Shown one piece after another: positions 37,219 through 45,059 of a stretch of 64,000 bases of DNA; positions within the stretch are counted from its first letter, which is position 1, and every line of letters begins with the position of its first letter. Location of the stretch: positions 1 through 64,000 of the forward strand of contig JAQWRV010000030.1 of the NCBI GenBank assembly GCA_029243545.1. Reading direction: 5' to 3'. The DNA is from Rhodospirillaceae bacterium. GTDB lineage: Bacteria; Pseudomonadota; Alphaproteobacteria; Rhodospirillales; Rhodospirillaceae. Made by a program: the position numbers and the translations under genes. Under the pieces are notes generated by a model. That model was not told where the DNA came from. It saw nothing but the letters and a program-made list of their open reading frames with translations, and made no database searches.

Positions 37219-38304
37219 ATGAACCTCGGATTTTTCACCATGCCTATTCACCCGCTTGAGAAGAATTGGCAGACCTGTTTGCGGGAGGATCGGGAAGCAT
37301 TCATCCTTGCCGATGAATTGGGTTTCGCGGAAGGTTATGTGGGGGAGCACGCAACGGACCAGGCGGAGAATATCACCTCGTGTGCTTTGTTCATTGCTAC
37401 GCTTGCAGACGCGACGAAAAGCATTCGGCTCGGTACAGGTACCGTGAACATGCCAAACGCGCATCCAGCAGCGGTTGCATCACAGATCGCCATGCTGGAC
37501 CACCTTCTTGATGGCCGGTTTAACTTCGGAATCAGCCCGGGCGGCCTACTTTCAGACGCTGAAGCGTTCGGCAATCTCGACAAAGACCGCACGGCAATGT
37601 TCGTTGAAGCCATCGACATGGTGCTCGAAATTTGGAAATCAGAGCCACCTTATAATTTGAAAGGTGAGCATTGGACCGTATCGACAGAACAAACAATGAT
37701 TCCGGACATCGGACAGGGCATTCTGCCAAAGCCGTTACAAAAACCGCACCCGCCAATCATCGTGACCGCGGTCGCACCCTTCTCGAAAGGATTGATCTCG
37801 GCAGCTGCGCGAGGCTGGGAGCCCATATCAGCAAACTTTCTCTTGCCGCAGTGGGTCGCTAGTCATTGGCCGAAATACGTTGAGGGGTGCGGTCAAAGTG
37901 GCCGCATAGCTGATTCGGCTCAGTGGCGTGTAGCCAAAAGTGTGTTTGTAGCCGAAGACATTAATGTCGCACGAGAATATGCTCTCGGACCCCAAAGCCC
38001 CTACCGCTACTACTACACCCAGATTGTTACTAAGATGAAAAAGAGCGGCCGTGCCAATTTGTTTAAGGCAGATCAGGCAATGGCTGATGACGACGTAACG
38101 GTCGATGGTGTCCTTGATGATCTGGTGATATGGGGCACACCGGACAAAGTTGCTGACGAACTTCTGGCTTTCCGGGAGATGACGGGAGATTTTGGAACAC
38201 TTCTTTATGCGGGCAAGGATTGGACCGACCGAGACCTCTCTCGCCGTTCGATGATCCTTCTGGCTGAGAACGTTCTTCCGGTGGTTAATGCGGAGATAGA
38301 ATAG
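37219..38304 (+). CDS. LLM-class (luciferase-like) flavin-dependent monooxygenase
   Basis: I take the ATG at 37219, with GGAG 8 nt before it, over a TTG three bases earlier. The 361-residue protein has the bacterial-luciferase TIM-barrel pattern: MNLGFFTMPIHP, LADELGFAEGYVGEHAT, RLGTGTVNMPNAHPAAVASQIAMLDHLLDGRFNFGISPGG, and IIVTAVAPFSKGLISAAARGWEPISAN. These enzymes use FMNH2 and O2 to hydroxylate, cleave or perform Baeyer-Villiger reactions; a separate flavin reductase is needed and none is seen here. It lies 15 nt behind FAD oxidase copy 3, so both belong to one LacI-controlled operon. It probably acts on an imported product in the cytoplasm. Confidence 0.88.
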   Translation: MNLGFFTMPIHPLEKNWQTCLREDREAFILADELGFAEGYVGEHATDQAENITSCALFIATLADATKSIRLGTGTVNMPNAHPAAVASQIAMLDHLLDGRFNFGISPGGLLSDAEAFGNLDKDRTAMFVEAIDMVLEIWKSEPPYNLKGEHWTVSTEQTMIPDIGQGILPKPLQKPHPPIIVTAVAPFSKGLISAAARGWEPISANFLLPQWVASHWPKYVEGCGQSGRIADSAQWRVAKSVFVAEDINVAREYALGPQSPYRYYYTQIVTKMKKSGRANLFKADQAMADDDVTVDGVLDDLVIWGTPDKVADELLAFREMTGDFGTLLYAGKDWTDRDLSRRSMILLAENVLPVVNAEIE

Positions 38305-38402
38305 TAGATGTCCTGACGTAGCATCTCGGCTATTAAGGTCAAAGCTCATCTAAAAATGGCATAGCTGGCTAATCATTCGAACTCTGATGCTATGATAAAG
38401 GT

Positions 38403-38479
38403 GGTAGCGGAGGAGGGACTCGAACCCCCGACACGTGGATTATGATTCCACTGCTCTAACCAGCTGAGCTACTCCGCCA
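38403..38479 (-). tRNA. tRNA-Met (CAT), elongator
   Basis: The reverse strand folds as a complete 77-nt tRNA including encoded CCA: acceptor GGCGGAG (with a G-T first pair), D-arm GCTCAGCTGGTTAGAGC, anticodon stem GTGGA/TCCAC with loop ATCATAA (anticodon CAT), and T-loop GTTCGAGTC. The D-arm and acceptor match alphaproteobacterial elongator Met, not initiator Met (which begins CGCGGGG) and not the lysidine-type Ile tRNA. Confidence 0.95.
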
Positions 38480-38572
38480 TCGCATGGAGAGCGCGGTTCT
38501 TACGCTCCACTTTAAAAATTGTCAAACTTAACGCTATCGTCTTCCACTATGACAAATTGACGAAGCTATTCG

Positions 38573-39745
38573 TTATCTTGACGTAGTAGTGAGTACTTCT
38601 GAACGCTTGTTGTGTGGCACAATGGCGTTCACCCCCTCATTGACGATCCACCCCCCTCCAAGAACTGTGTCTTCATCATAAAAAACACATGCTTGTCCAG
38701 GTGAAACTCCGAATAAAGCCTCCTCAAACAATACTCTAGCTTTGCCGTGGTTGCTGCTCGGATAAACCACTGCACTGACTGGTTCATGAGTGTTCCTCAC
38801 CCGAGCGGTAATCGCCATTCCGTTGGATGGGATAGTTTTTCCTGGTCCAATCCAATTCAGTTCGCGAAGCAACACATTACATTTTTCCAGGGCGGATTTC
38901 GGCCCGACAATCACGTCTCTATTTTCCGGATTAACCGCTATCACATACAGCGGTGCTTTTTCACCACCAAGACCGAGCCCACGGCGCTGCCCAACCGTAT
39001 AGTTTTCGATGCCCTCGTGCATTCCCATATCGTGGCCATTTACATGAATAAACTGCCCCTTTGTGTGATCACGACCACCTACTTTGCGAACGATTTCTGA
39101 ATAACTACCGGTTGGAACAAAACAGATGTCTTGGCTGTCTGGTTTTTCGGCCACCTGAAGGCCATATTTTTCAGCCAGTATACGTGTTTCGGATTTAGGC
39201 AAGTCACCAAGTGGGAAACGAAGGTAATCAAGTTGCTTACGCGTTGTCGCAAATAGAAAATAACTTTGATCGCGATTCCGGTCCAATGCGCGTTCTAACT
39301 TGGGGCCGTCGGGCCCAACTCCGCGCTTGATATAGTGGCCAGTCGCCAGCGCAGAAGCCCCGATACCCTTGGCGGCGTCGATGAGATCTCGAAACTTCAC
39401 AGTTTGATTGCAAAGAATACAAGGAATTGGTGTTTCACCATGCAAGTATGATTGCGCAAACGGCGCAATAACATCTTTATTAAAACGCTCCTCGTAATCC
39501 AACACGTAGTGCGGAATGCCTAACTTGTCCGCAACTCTGCGCGCATCGTAGATATCTTGTCCCGCGCAGCATGTTTTGGAGCGCGCTGTCGCTTCGCCAT
39601 GATCGTACAGCTGCATGGTCAATCCAACGACGTCGTATCCTTCTTCGACAAGTATCGCTGCAGCCACAGAACTATCGACGCCGCCAGACATAGCAACAGC
39701 AATGCGGTCTTTCTTCTTTCCGGTGTCGGTAATTTCTGAACTCAT
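38573..39745 (-). CDS. mnmA: tRNA-specific 2-thiouridylase MnmA
   Basis: I take the ATG at 39745; an in-frame TTG at 39766 adds seven residues. The 390-residue protein has the PP-loop SGGVDSS at 20-26. The catalytic Cys112 lies in PCILCNQTVKF, and the second catalytic Cys is in DSQDICFVPTG. GQRRGLGLGG and the C-terminal beta domain complete the family pattern. It thiolates U34 of tRNA for Lys, Glu and Gln, using sulfur relayed from a cysteine desulfurase. Such a desulfurase and a ferredoxin lie just upstream on the same strand, and a tRNA-Met gene lies downstream. Assignment is firm. Confidence 0.95.
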   Translation of the reverse strand: MSSEITDTGKKKDRIAVAMSGGVDSSVAAAILVEEGYDVVGLTMQLYDHGEATARSKTCCAGQDIYDARRVADKLGIPHYVLDYEERFNKDVIAPFAQSYLHGETPIPCILCNQTVKFRDLIDAAKGIGASALATGHYIKRGVGPDGPKLERALDRNRDQSYFLFATTRKQLDYLRFPLGDLPKSETRILAEKYGLQVAEKPDSQDICFVPTGSYSEIVRKVGGRDHTKGQFIHVNGHDMGMHEGIENYTVGQRRGLGLGGEKAPLYVIAVNPENRDVIVGPKSALEKCNVLLRELNWIGPGKTIPSNGMAITARVRNTHEPVSAVVYPSSNHGKARVLFEEALFGVSPGQACVFYDEDTVLGGGWIVNEGVNAIVPHNKRSEVLTTTSR

Positions 39746-39811
39746 GCCCGGCTTATAGTTAGGCAAACCTGAAACTGCAACGTCCAGATATCAGAGCCTT
39801 CTTTTATCCAA

Positions 39812-40141
39812 TTAATCCAACATGTTATGAGTTCCGGATGGAAGCCCTAGCGTTAGACCGTCAAGCGACTGTGTTAGTCTGATCTGACACCCAAGCCGCG
39901 ACGTGCGGGTTAAGCCATATGTGAGATCGAGCATATCTTGCTCCTCCTCGCTAGGCTCAGGAAGCTTTGAAGCCCAACTATCTTCAACGATAACATGGCA
40001 CGTTGAGCACGCCATAGATCCCTCGCAAACACCTTCAATGTCAATGTCGTTGGCATGAGCAATCTCCAAGATCGATTGTTCGATTTGACCTTGCACCTCG
40101 ACTGTAGCTCCGGAAGGTCTGACAAACTTAACTATTACCAT
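39812..40141 (-). CDS. 2Fe-2S ferredoxin, adrenodoxin/ISC type
   Basis: I choose the ATG at 40141 (MVIVKFVRPSG) because the longer reading to 40189 would overlap the desulfurase gene and add a non-family tail. The 109-residue protein has the cluster ligands in C-x5-C-x2-C form (CEGSMACSTCH) and the fourth Cys in RLGCQIRL, the spacing of adrenodoxin-like and ISC ferredoxins. It would donate electrons for Fe-S cluster assembly or a redox enzyme. It lies 22 nt behind the cysteine desulfurase and 66 nt before mnmA, consistent with a small sulfur-transfer operon. There is no IscU, HscA or HscB in the window. Confidence 0.9.
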   Translation of the reverse strand: MVIVKFVRPSGATVEVQGQIEQSILEIAHANDIDIEGVCEGSMACSTCHVIVEDSWASKLPEPSEEEQDMLDLTYGLTRTSRLGCQIRLTQSLDGLTLGLPSGTHNMLD

Positions 40142-40163
40142 TATGTAAATTCCCCAACCGCCT

Positions 40164-41252
40164 TCAAAGGGATGCCCAGTATTCGACAAATCTCTCTAAG
40201 TCGGCCCATGGTGTATCACGGCCAAAGCTAATTCTAATTGCAGAATTAACGACTTCCGCTTCTAGGCCCATAGCCATAAGAACATGGCTCCTCTCCATCT
40301 TCCCGGAAGAACAAGCAGAGCCAGCGCTCACCGAGAATCCTGCTAGATCTAGATTCATTATCTGTCTCTCACTTGGAACTCCAGGCAGGGATACACATGT
40401 GGTATTCGGCAAGCGCACCGAACCATTACCGACTATGCGGGCGTCTGACCTTGCGTCAACCAAGGCCTTTTCGAGCCGAAAGTGCAGCTCTAACAGTTCG
40501 TTCGAATGCTGAAACTTCGATAAATACTGCGCCGCAATTCCAAATCCGACAATTCCAGCTGAGTTTTCTGTACCAGATCGCCTTTTCTTCTCTTGTCCGC
40601 CTCCGACAAGTATTGGGCTTAATTGGGTGTCTGACAGTTGAATTAAAGCACCAACACCTTGAGGCCCGCCAATCTTATGGGCTGAAAGAGTTAAAAAATC
40701 GACCTCGAGCTCGTTAACATCTATGGAGATTTTTCCCGGACCCTGCACAGAATCACAAAGAACTAAACCTTTGTGCGTATGCGTGATTTCACAGATATCT
40801 CTGATTGGCTGCAGAATTCCTGTCTCATTATTAGCAATCATGACGCAAACCAGGACCGGTGCCTCGATAGACTTTAGCCTCTCTTCCAAGGCTACAAGGT
40901 CTAATATTCCGTCAGCATTGACTGGTATGCGGTCCGACGGTGCGACGTGTTCTAGTACAGAGTGATGCTCAACCTCTGAGCACAGCGCTCGCGAAACTAC
41001 ACCTGATTTAATTGATCCAAGAATTGCGGAGGTGTTCGCTTCAGTCCCCCCCGACGTAAACGTGACCGAATCAGGAGTGGATTTGACTAACCCCGCAACG
41101 AATTCACGGGCATCATCAATAAGTGACCTTATCTTGCGGCCATCCCTATGAATTGACGATGGGTTACCCGTCAAACTCAATACTTCGCTCATTCCAGCCG
41201 CGACCTCGGGAAGGATCGGTGCAGAAGCGTTGTAATCTAAGTATATTCTCAT
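40164..41252 (-). CDS. Cysteine desulfurase (NifS/IscS family)
   Basis: The ATG at 41252 (MRIYLDYNASAPI) matches the usual family start; an ATG five codons earlier is possible. The 362-residue PLP enzyme has VTFTSGGTEANTSAILG, SEVEHHSVLEH, NNETGILQP, the PLP lysine in TLSAHKIGGPQG and the active Cys in SAGSACSSGK. The long Cys loop is that of the IscS/NifS group rather than SufS. It releases sulfur from cysteine as a persulfide for Fe-S clusters and tRNA thiolation. It is followed by a ferredoxin and mnmA and preceded by an Rrf2-type regulator. In many alphaproteobacteria the matching position leads into sufBCD, which are absent here. Confidence 0.93.
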   Translation of the reverse strand: MRIYLDYNASAPILPEVAAGMSEVLSLTGNPSSIHRDGRKIRSLIDDAREFVAGLVKSTPDSVTFTSGGTEANTSAILGSIKSGVVSRALCSEVEHHSVLEHVAPSDRIPVNADGILDLVALEERLKSIEAPVLVCVMIANNETGILQPIRDICEITHTHKGLVLCDSVQGPGKISIDVNELEVDFLTLSAHKIGGPQGVGALIQLSDTQLSPILVGGGQEKKRRSGTENSAGIVGFGIAAQYLSKFQHSNELLELHFRLEKALVDARSDARIVGNGSVRLPNTTCVSLPGVPSERQIMNLDLAGFSVSAGSACSSGKMERSHVLMAMGLEAEVVNSAIRISFGRDTPWADLERFVEYWASL

Positions 41253-41338
41253 ATTGGGCTCTACCATATCAGAGGCATTGTATCATTTACTCGGCTGCTT
41301 GTGGCGCCATTTTGTGATCAGTGCCATCGATAGCCAAA

Positions 41339-41743
41339 TTATCGTCCATGACGGACCTGAAGAGACACCTGATGATACATCCTCGCCACGCGTTGGCTCA
41401 TCAGCGCCCAAATGTGTTGAACAATCGGCTGATCGACCAAATATGCTTGCTCAGACTCTTTCTGTGAAAAATTGTTGATCTGGGAGGAGCCGTCCAACGC
41501 ACTAATTATGTCGCCGGTCGTGATTTTATCGGCTGGTTTTTCCAGCAAATATCCATCTCCCGGACCTCTGACACTAAGAACGAAACCATTCCGGCGCAGG
41601 GAAGCAAATACTTGTTCCAAGTAAGACAGATAAATTGCCTGTTTCTCCGCCAATTGAGAAAGTACGAGAGGTTTAGCCGGCCGCATTATGGCCAATTCAA
41701 ACAATCCATCTACCAGATCATTCAAAAAACGATTATATTTCAA
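41339..41743 (-). CDS. Rrf2-family regulator lacking cysteine ligands
   Basis: This 134-residue protein has a TTG start with no clear ribosome binding site. It aligns well with Rrf2/IscR regulators: a helix-turn-helix with LSQLAEKQAIYLSYLEQVFASLRRNGFVLSVRGPGDGYLLEKPADKITTGDII. In IscR three Cys and one His following this part hold a 2Fe-2S cluster. Here the corresponding segment (about residues 85-115, QINNFSQKESEQAYLVDQP) has no Cys at all, nor does the rest of the protein. It would therefore sense something else or act as a cluster-free repressor. It lies 86 nt upstream of the desulfurase and probably controls that operon. Confidence 0.85.
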   Translation of the reverse strand: MKYNRFLNDLVDGLFELAIMRPAKPLVLSQLAEKQAIYLSYLEQVFASLRRNGFVLSVRGPGDGYLLEKPADKITTGDIISALDGSSQINNFSQKESEQAYLVDQPIVQHIWALMSQRVARMYHQVSLQVRHGR

Positions 41744-41886
41744 TGGTATAATTGAAAATCATGTGTAGATTCGAATGAACCTGCTCAACTAAATTGCCAA
41801 TTGCAACCTGTCTATTATTTTCCTAAACAGTCACCCCAACTTTCTTGCAAAGCCCAGCTTTGCTGCGTTCTTGAAACGGATGATCA

Positions 41887-42555
41887 ATGCCAGAAGTCAT
41901 AATTAACGGTCCTGAGGGACGCCTTGAAGGCCGCTACCACCATGCTGAGGACCCAAAAGCGCCCCTAGCAATTATCCTCCATCCGCATCCGCAGCACGGC
42001 GGCACGATGAACAATAAAATCGTGTACAATCTATATTATATCTTTGTTCGACGGGGATACTCAGTGCTCCGATTTAATTTCAGAGGCGTCGGGCGATCTC
42101 AAGGCGAATTTGATAACGGTCTTGGAGAACTCTCAGACGCTGCTAGTGCTCTCGACTGGATGCAGGCGATTAAGCCAAATGCAAGCGCGTGCTGGGTTGC
42201 TGGATTCTCCTTTGGTGCCTGGATCGGTATGCAATTGCTAATGCGCCGTCCAGAGATCGAAGGATTTATTTCTATAGCGCCACCGGCAAACATGTATGAC
42301 TTCTCGTTTTTGGCACCCTGCCCTTCCTCAGGTCTGATCGTTCAAGGTACGGGAGATGATGTTGTCCCAGAACCATCAGTCGAGAAACTGTGCAATAAAC
42401 TTGGGTTGCAAAAAAACATTGTGGTGGACTACAACCTTATAAAAGGCGCAAACCATTTCTTTAAAGATGACATGGAGCAACTTGTTGGTTCAGTAGACGG
42501 TTACCTTGACGCTAGGGATGAGCTAAAGGCGAAGGCCCTAGCGGAAACAAGCTAG
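41887..42555 (+). CDS. Alpha/beta hydrolase, conserved alphaproteobacterial family
   Basis: This 222-residue protein has the usual triad: Ser in GFSFGAW, Asp in GTGDDVVP and His in KGANHFF. The oxyanion segment is LHPHPQHGGTMNNKIVY, followed by LRFNFRGVGRSQGEFDNG. This small hydrolase is often found beside iscR and the suf genes in alphaproteobacteria. Its substrate is not established to my knowledge. It is divergent from the Rrf2 gene (143 nt apart) and convergent with anmK (10 nt). The last residues (ELKAKALAETS) are a charged tail. Confidence 0.87.
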   Translation: MPEVIINGPEGRLEGRYHHAEDPKAPLAIILHPHPQHGGTMNNKIVYNLYYIFVRRGYSVLRFNFRGVGRSQGEFDNGLGELSDAASALDWMQAIKPNASACWVAGFSFGAWIGMQLLMRRPEIEGFISIAPPANMYDFSFLAPCPSSGLIVQGTGDDVVPEPSVEKLCNKLGLQKNIVVDYNLIKGANHFFKDDMEQLVGSVDGYLDARDELKAKALAETS

Positions 42556-42565
42556 GTACATTATT

Positions 42566-43681
42566 TCAACAGGGCTGCGTAATTTTTCCGCCTATCGTTG
42601 GACGGAGAACTCCTGTTGTACCTGAGAACGTAATCGGCAAACTTCGCATTGACCTTACCGCTATGAAAGCAAATGCCTGGGCTTCTACCGAATCTCCATC
42701 CCATCTTTGATTCTCAACCGGATAAACGGGACATGGACAGTATTTGCCCAACTGACTCATCAAAGTTTTGTTGTGTCTTCCCCCACCAGTAATGAAAACT
42801 ACCTTCGGAGTTTCTGGGCATTGTTTAATTCCGAGCACAATACTTTTGACGGTGAACTCGACCAGAGTTGCCGCCCCATCTGCAGTATTCAGGCCCGAGA
42901 ATGGTTCGAGGTTGAAATCTGAACGATCCAAACTCTTTGGCCAGGACTTCTTGAAAAATGGCCCTCTAAGTTCAGTATCAAGAATTACTTGGTCAGAGAT
43001 TCCCATAGAGGCCAAATAACCATCTGCATCGAACAAAGCTCCAGTTTTTTCTTCTACCCACCTATCTAAGAGTCCGTTTCCCGGTCCCGTATCAAATGCA
43101 ATCAATCCCTCTAGCCGCTCTCGTATAAATGTAATGTTTGATATTCCCCCAATGTTAACAACAGCTATGGGCTTGGATTGCGCCTCAAACATTGCGGCGT
43201 GATATATCGGCGCCAGTGGTGCACCCTCTCCGCCTTCTGACACATCATTTTGCCTGAAGTCTGACACAACAGGTATTTTTAGACGACTTGCCAATACTTG
43301 AGCGTCTCCAATCTGTTGAGTGAAACCACGTTCTGGGCGATGAAGAGTCGTGTGGCCATGAAAACCGATCACGTCTGGCTGTGACCATTTGCTGTCGGCC
43401 GGAACTTGATCCAGTAGACGGACAGCTGCATCACAATGAAACTTAGTGAGTTCGTTGATAAGGCCTTGATCCTGGGTTGGGCGGTCACAGTTTCCTGCTT
43501 CCCTCACCTCATCGGTCAAACGGCTTCGAAAGCTAGAAGGATAAGGTACCGTTAGGTTCGGACCAATATCAGCGATCTTTTCACCATCTGTCTCTATAAG
43601 AGCCGCATCAACACCATCCAGAGAGGTACCGCTCATTAAACCAAGTGCCACAAAATCGGCATTTCCGTTACTTCGCTTCAT
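42566..43681 (-). CDS. anmK: Anhydro-N-acetylmuramic acid kinase
   Basis: I take the ATG at 43681 with GAGGGGAG upstream; a TTG at 43720 is the longer alternative. The 371-residue protein opens [15 protein letters not shown], the ATP-binding signature of AnmK. It continues with [34 protein letters not shown], and [13 protein letters not shown]. The enzyme phosphorylates and opens 1,6-anhydro-MurNAc during cell-wall recycling. It is divergent from tyrS, the common neighbour of anmK in proteobacteria. The 98-base gap holds both promoters. Confidence 0.95.
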   Translation of the reverse strand: MKRSNGNADFVALGLMSGTSLDGVDAALIETDGEKIADIGPNLTVPYPSSFRSRLTDEVREAGNCDRPTQDQGLINELTKFHCDAAVRLLDQVPADSKWSQPDVIGFHGHTTLHRPERGFTQQIGDAQVLASRLKIPVVSDFRQNDVSEGGEGAPLAPIYHAAMFEAQSKPIAVVNIGGISNITFIRERLEGLIAFDTGPGNGLLDRWVEEKTGALFDADGYLASMGISDQVILDTELRGPFFKKSWPKSLDRSDFNLEPFSGLNTADGAATLVEFTVKSIVLGIKQCPETPKVVFITGGGRHNKTLMSQLGKYCPCPVYPVENQRWDGDSVEAQAFAFIAVRSMRSLPITFSGTTGVLRPTIGGKITQPC

Positions 43682-43779
43682 CGTTGCCCAACATCTCCCC
43701 TCATGATATTCACGCGCCAACAGCAGCGTATTTTGTTAATATACATTACAAAATCTACTTTCCAGGTGGAAAAACGGTC

Positions 43780-45033
43780 ATGCCTTCGGCGTCGAACTCT
43801 GACTTTATTAATGTTATGGAGTCCCGGGGGTTCATTCATCAATGCACCGATTCCGATCAGCTTAGTGAGCTTTCGAGAAGTGAAGTAGTCACCGCCTACA
43901 ATGGCTTTGACGCGACAGCTGACAGTCTTCATGTCGGACATCTGGTGACGATCATGATGTTACGTTGGATGCAGAAGACTGGCCACCGGCCTATCGTCTT
44001 AATGGGAGGGGGCACCACTAGAGTCGGCGACCCTTCAGGAAAAGATGAAACGCGTCAACTTTTAGATGACGAATCTATAGGCAAGAATATATCGAAAATT
44101 CAAATTACGTTTGAGAGGTTCTTAGATTTTGGGGATGGAAAGAGTAGTGCTGTTCTTGTCAACAATGCGGAGTGGCTTGATACATTAGACTACATTCCCT
44201 TCCTACGAGACGTCGGCCGTCATTTCACGATAAATCGTATGCTCACCATGGATAGTGTCAAACTAAGACTGGACCGAGAACAGCCGCTTACGTTCCTGGA
44301 ATTTAATTACATGATCCTTCAATCATATGATTTTGTAGAGCTATACAAACGATACGGCTGCACTCTCCAAACTGGAGGCTCTGACCAGTGGGGCAACATT
44401 GTAAACGGAGTTGACCTGGGTCGTCGGATGGCCAATGCCGAGCTTTTTGGTTTAACTTGCCCTCTCATTACGACGTCGTCTGGGGCAAAAATGGGAAAGA
44501 CGGCCGCGGGTGCAATTTGGCTCAACTCAGACCGCGTCTCCCCTTATGATTATTTTCAGTTCTGGCGCAACACAGGAGACTCAGATATTGGCCGTTTCTT
44601 AAGTCTTTTTACTGAACTGCCTTTAGAAGAAATCGCGCGCCTAAAACAATTAAAAGGCGGCGAAATCAATGAGGCAAAAAAGATTCTTGCCTACCATACG
44701 ACAAGCCTGCTGCACGGCGAAGAAGCCGCTAAAAATGCCATGAAAACCGCTCAAGCAACGTTTGAAGGCGGCACTCTGGGACAGGACCTTCCCAAGGTCG
44801 AAGTTTCAGCGAAAGACATTGGCGCTGGCATTTCGATTGTGGATTTACTTAGTAAGTCCGACTTGTGTCAAAGCAAGGGAGAAGCCAGACGCCTTGTTAA
44901 GGGAGGAGGCGCCAAATTGAACGACAGCCGTATCAACGATGATTCACGCATGCTGTTAGAGCAAGATTTCACTAACGGTGAGGCTAAGCTATCTGCCGGT
45001 AAGAAACGACACGCAGTAATTGTTCTCACCTAA
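43780..45033 (+). CDS. tyrS: Tyrosyl-tRNA synthetase
   Basis: The ATG at 43780, with AGGTGG before it, is preferred over an upstream in-frame reading from 43645 that overlaps anmK and adds 45 unrelated residues. The 417-residue class I synthetase has HVGH at 51-54, [26 protein letters not shown], and KMGKT at 237-241 as the KMSKS loop. A C-terminal S4-like domain (about 350-417, [25 protein letters not shown]) binds tRNA. It charges tRNA-Tyr. This is the TyrS form usual in proteobacteria. Assignment is firm. Confidence 0.96.
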   Translation: MPSASNSDFINVMESRGFIHQCTDSDQLSELSRSEVVTAYNGFDATADSLHVGHLVTIMMLRWMQKTGHRPIVLMGGGTTRVGDPSGKDETRQLLDDESIGKNISKIQITFERFLDFGDGKSSAVLVNNAEWLDTLDYIPFLRDVGRHFTINRMLTMDSVKLRLDREQPLTFLEFNYMILQSYDFVELYKRYGCTLQTGGSDQWGNIVNGVDLGRRMANAELFGLTCPLITTSSGAKMGKTAAGAIWLNSDRVSPYDYFQFWRNTGDSDIGRFLSLFTELPLEEIARLKQLKGGEINEAKKILAYHTTSLLHGEEAAKNAMKTAQATFEGGTLGQDLPKVEVSAKDIGAGISIVDLLSKSDLCQSKGEARRLVKGGGAKLNDSRINDDSRMLLEQDFTNGEAKLSAGKKRHAVIVLT

Positions 45034-45059
45034 TTAGCGAAAAAATTACTAACTAAGAC

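Noticed and set aside
38403-38479. tRNA-Ile2 or initiator tRNA-Met for the CAT anticodon
   Set aside because: The acceptor and D-arm match elongator Met. Initiator Met starts CGCGGGG and the lysidine-type Ile tRNA starts GGGCCCA in this class.
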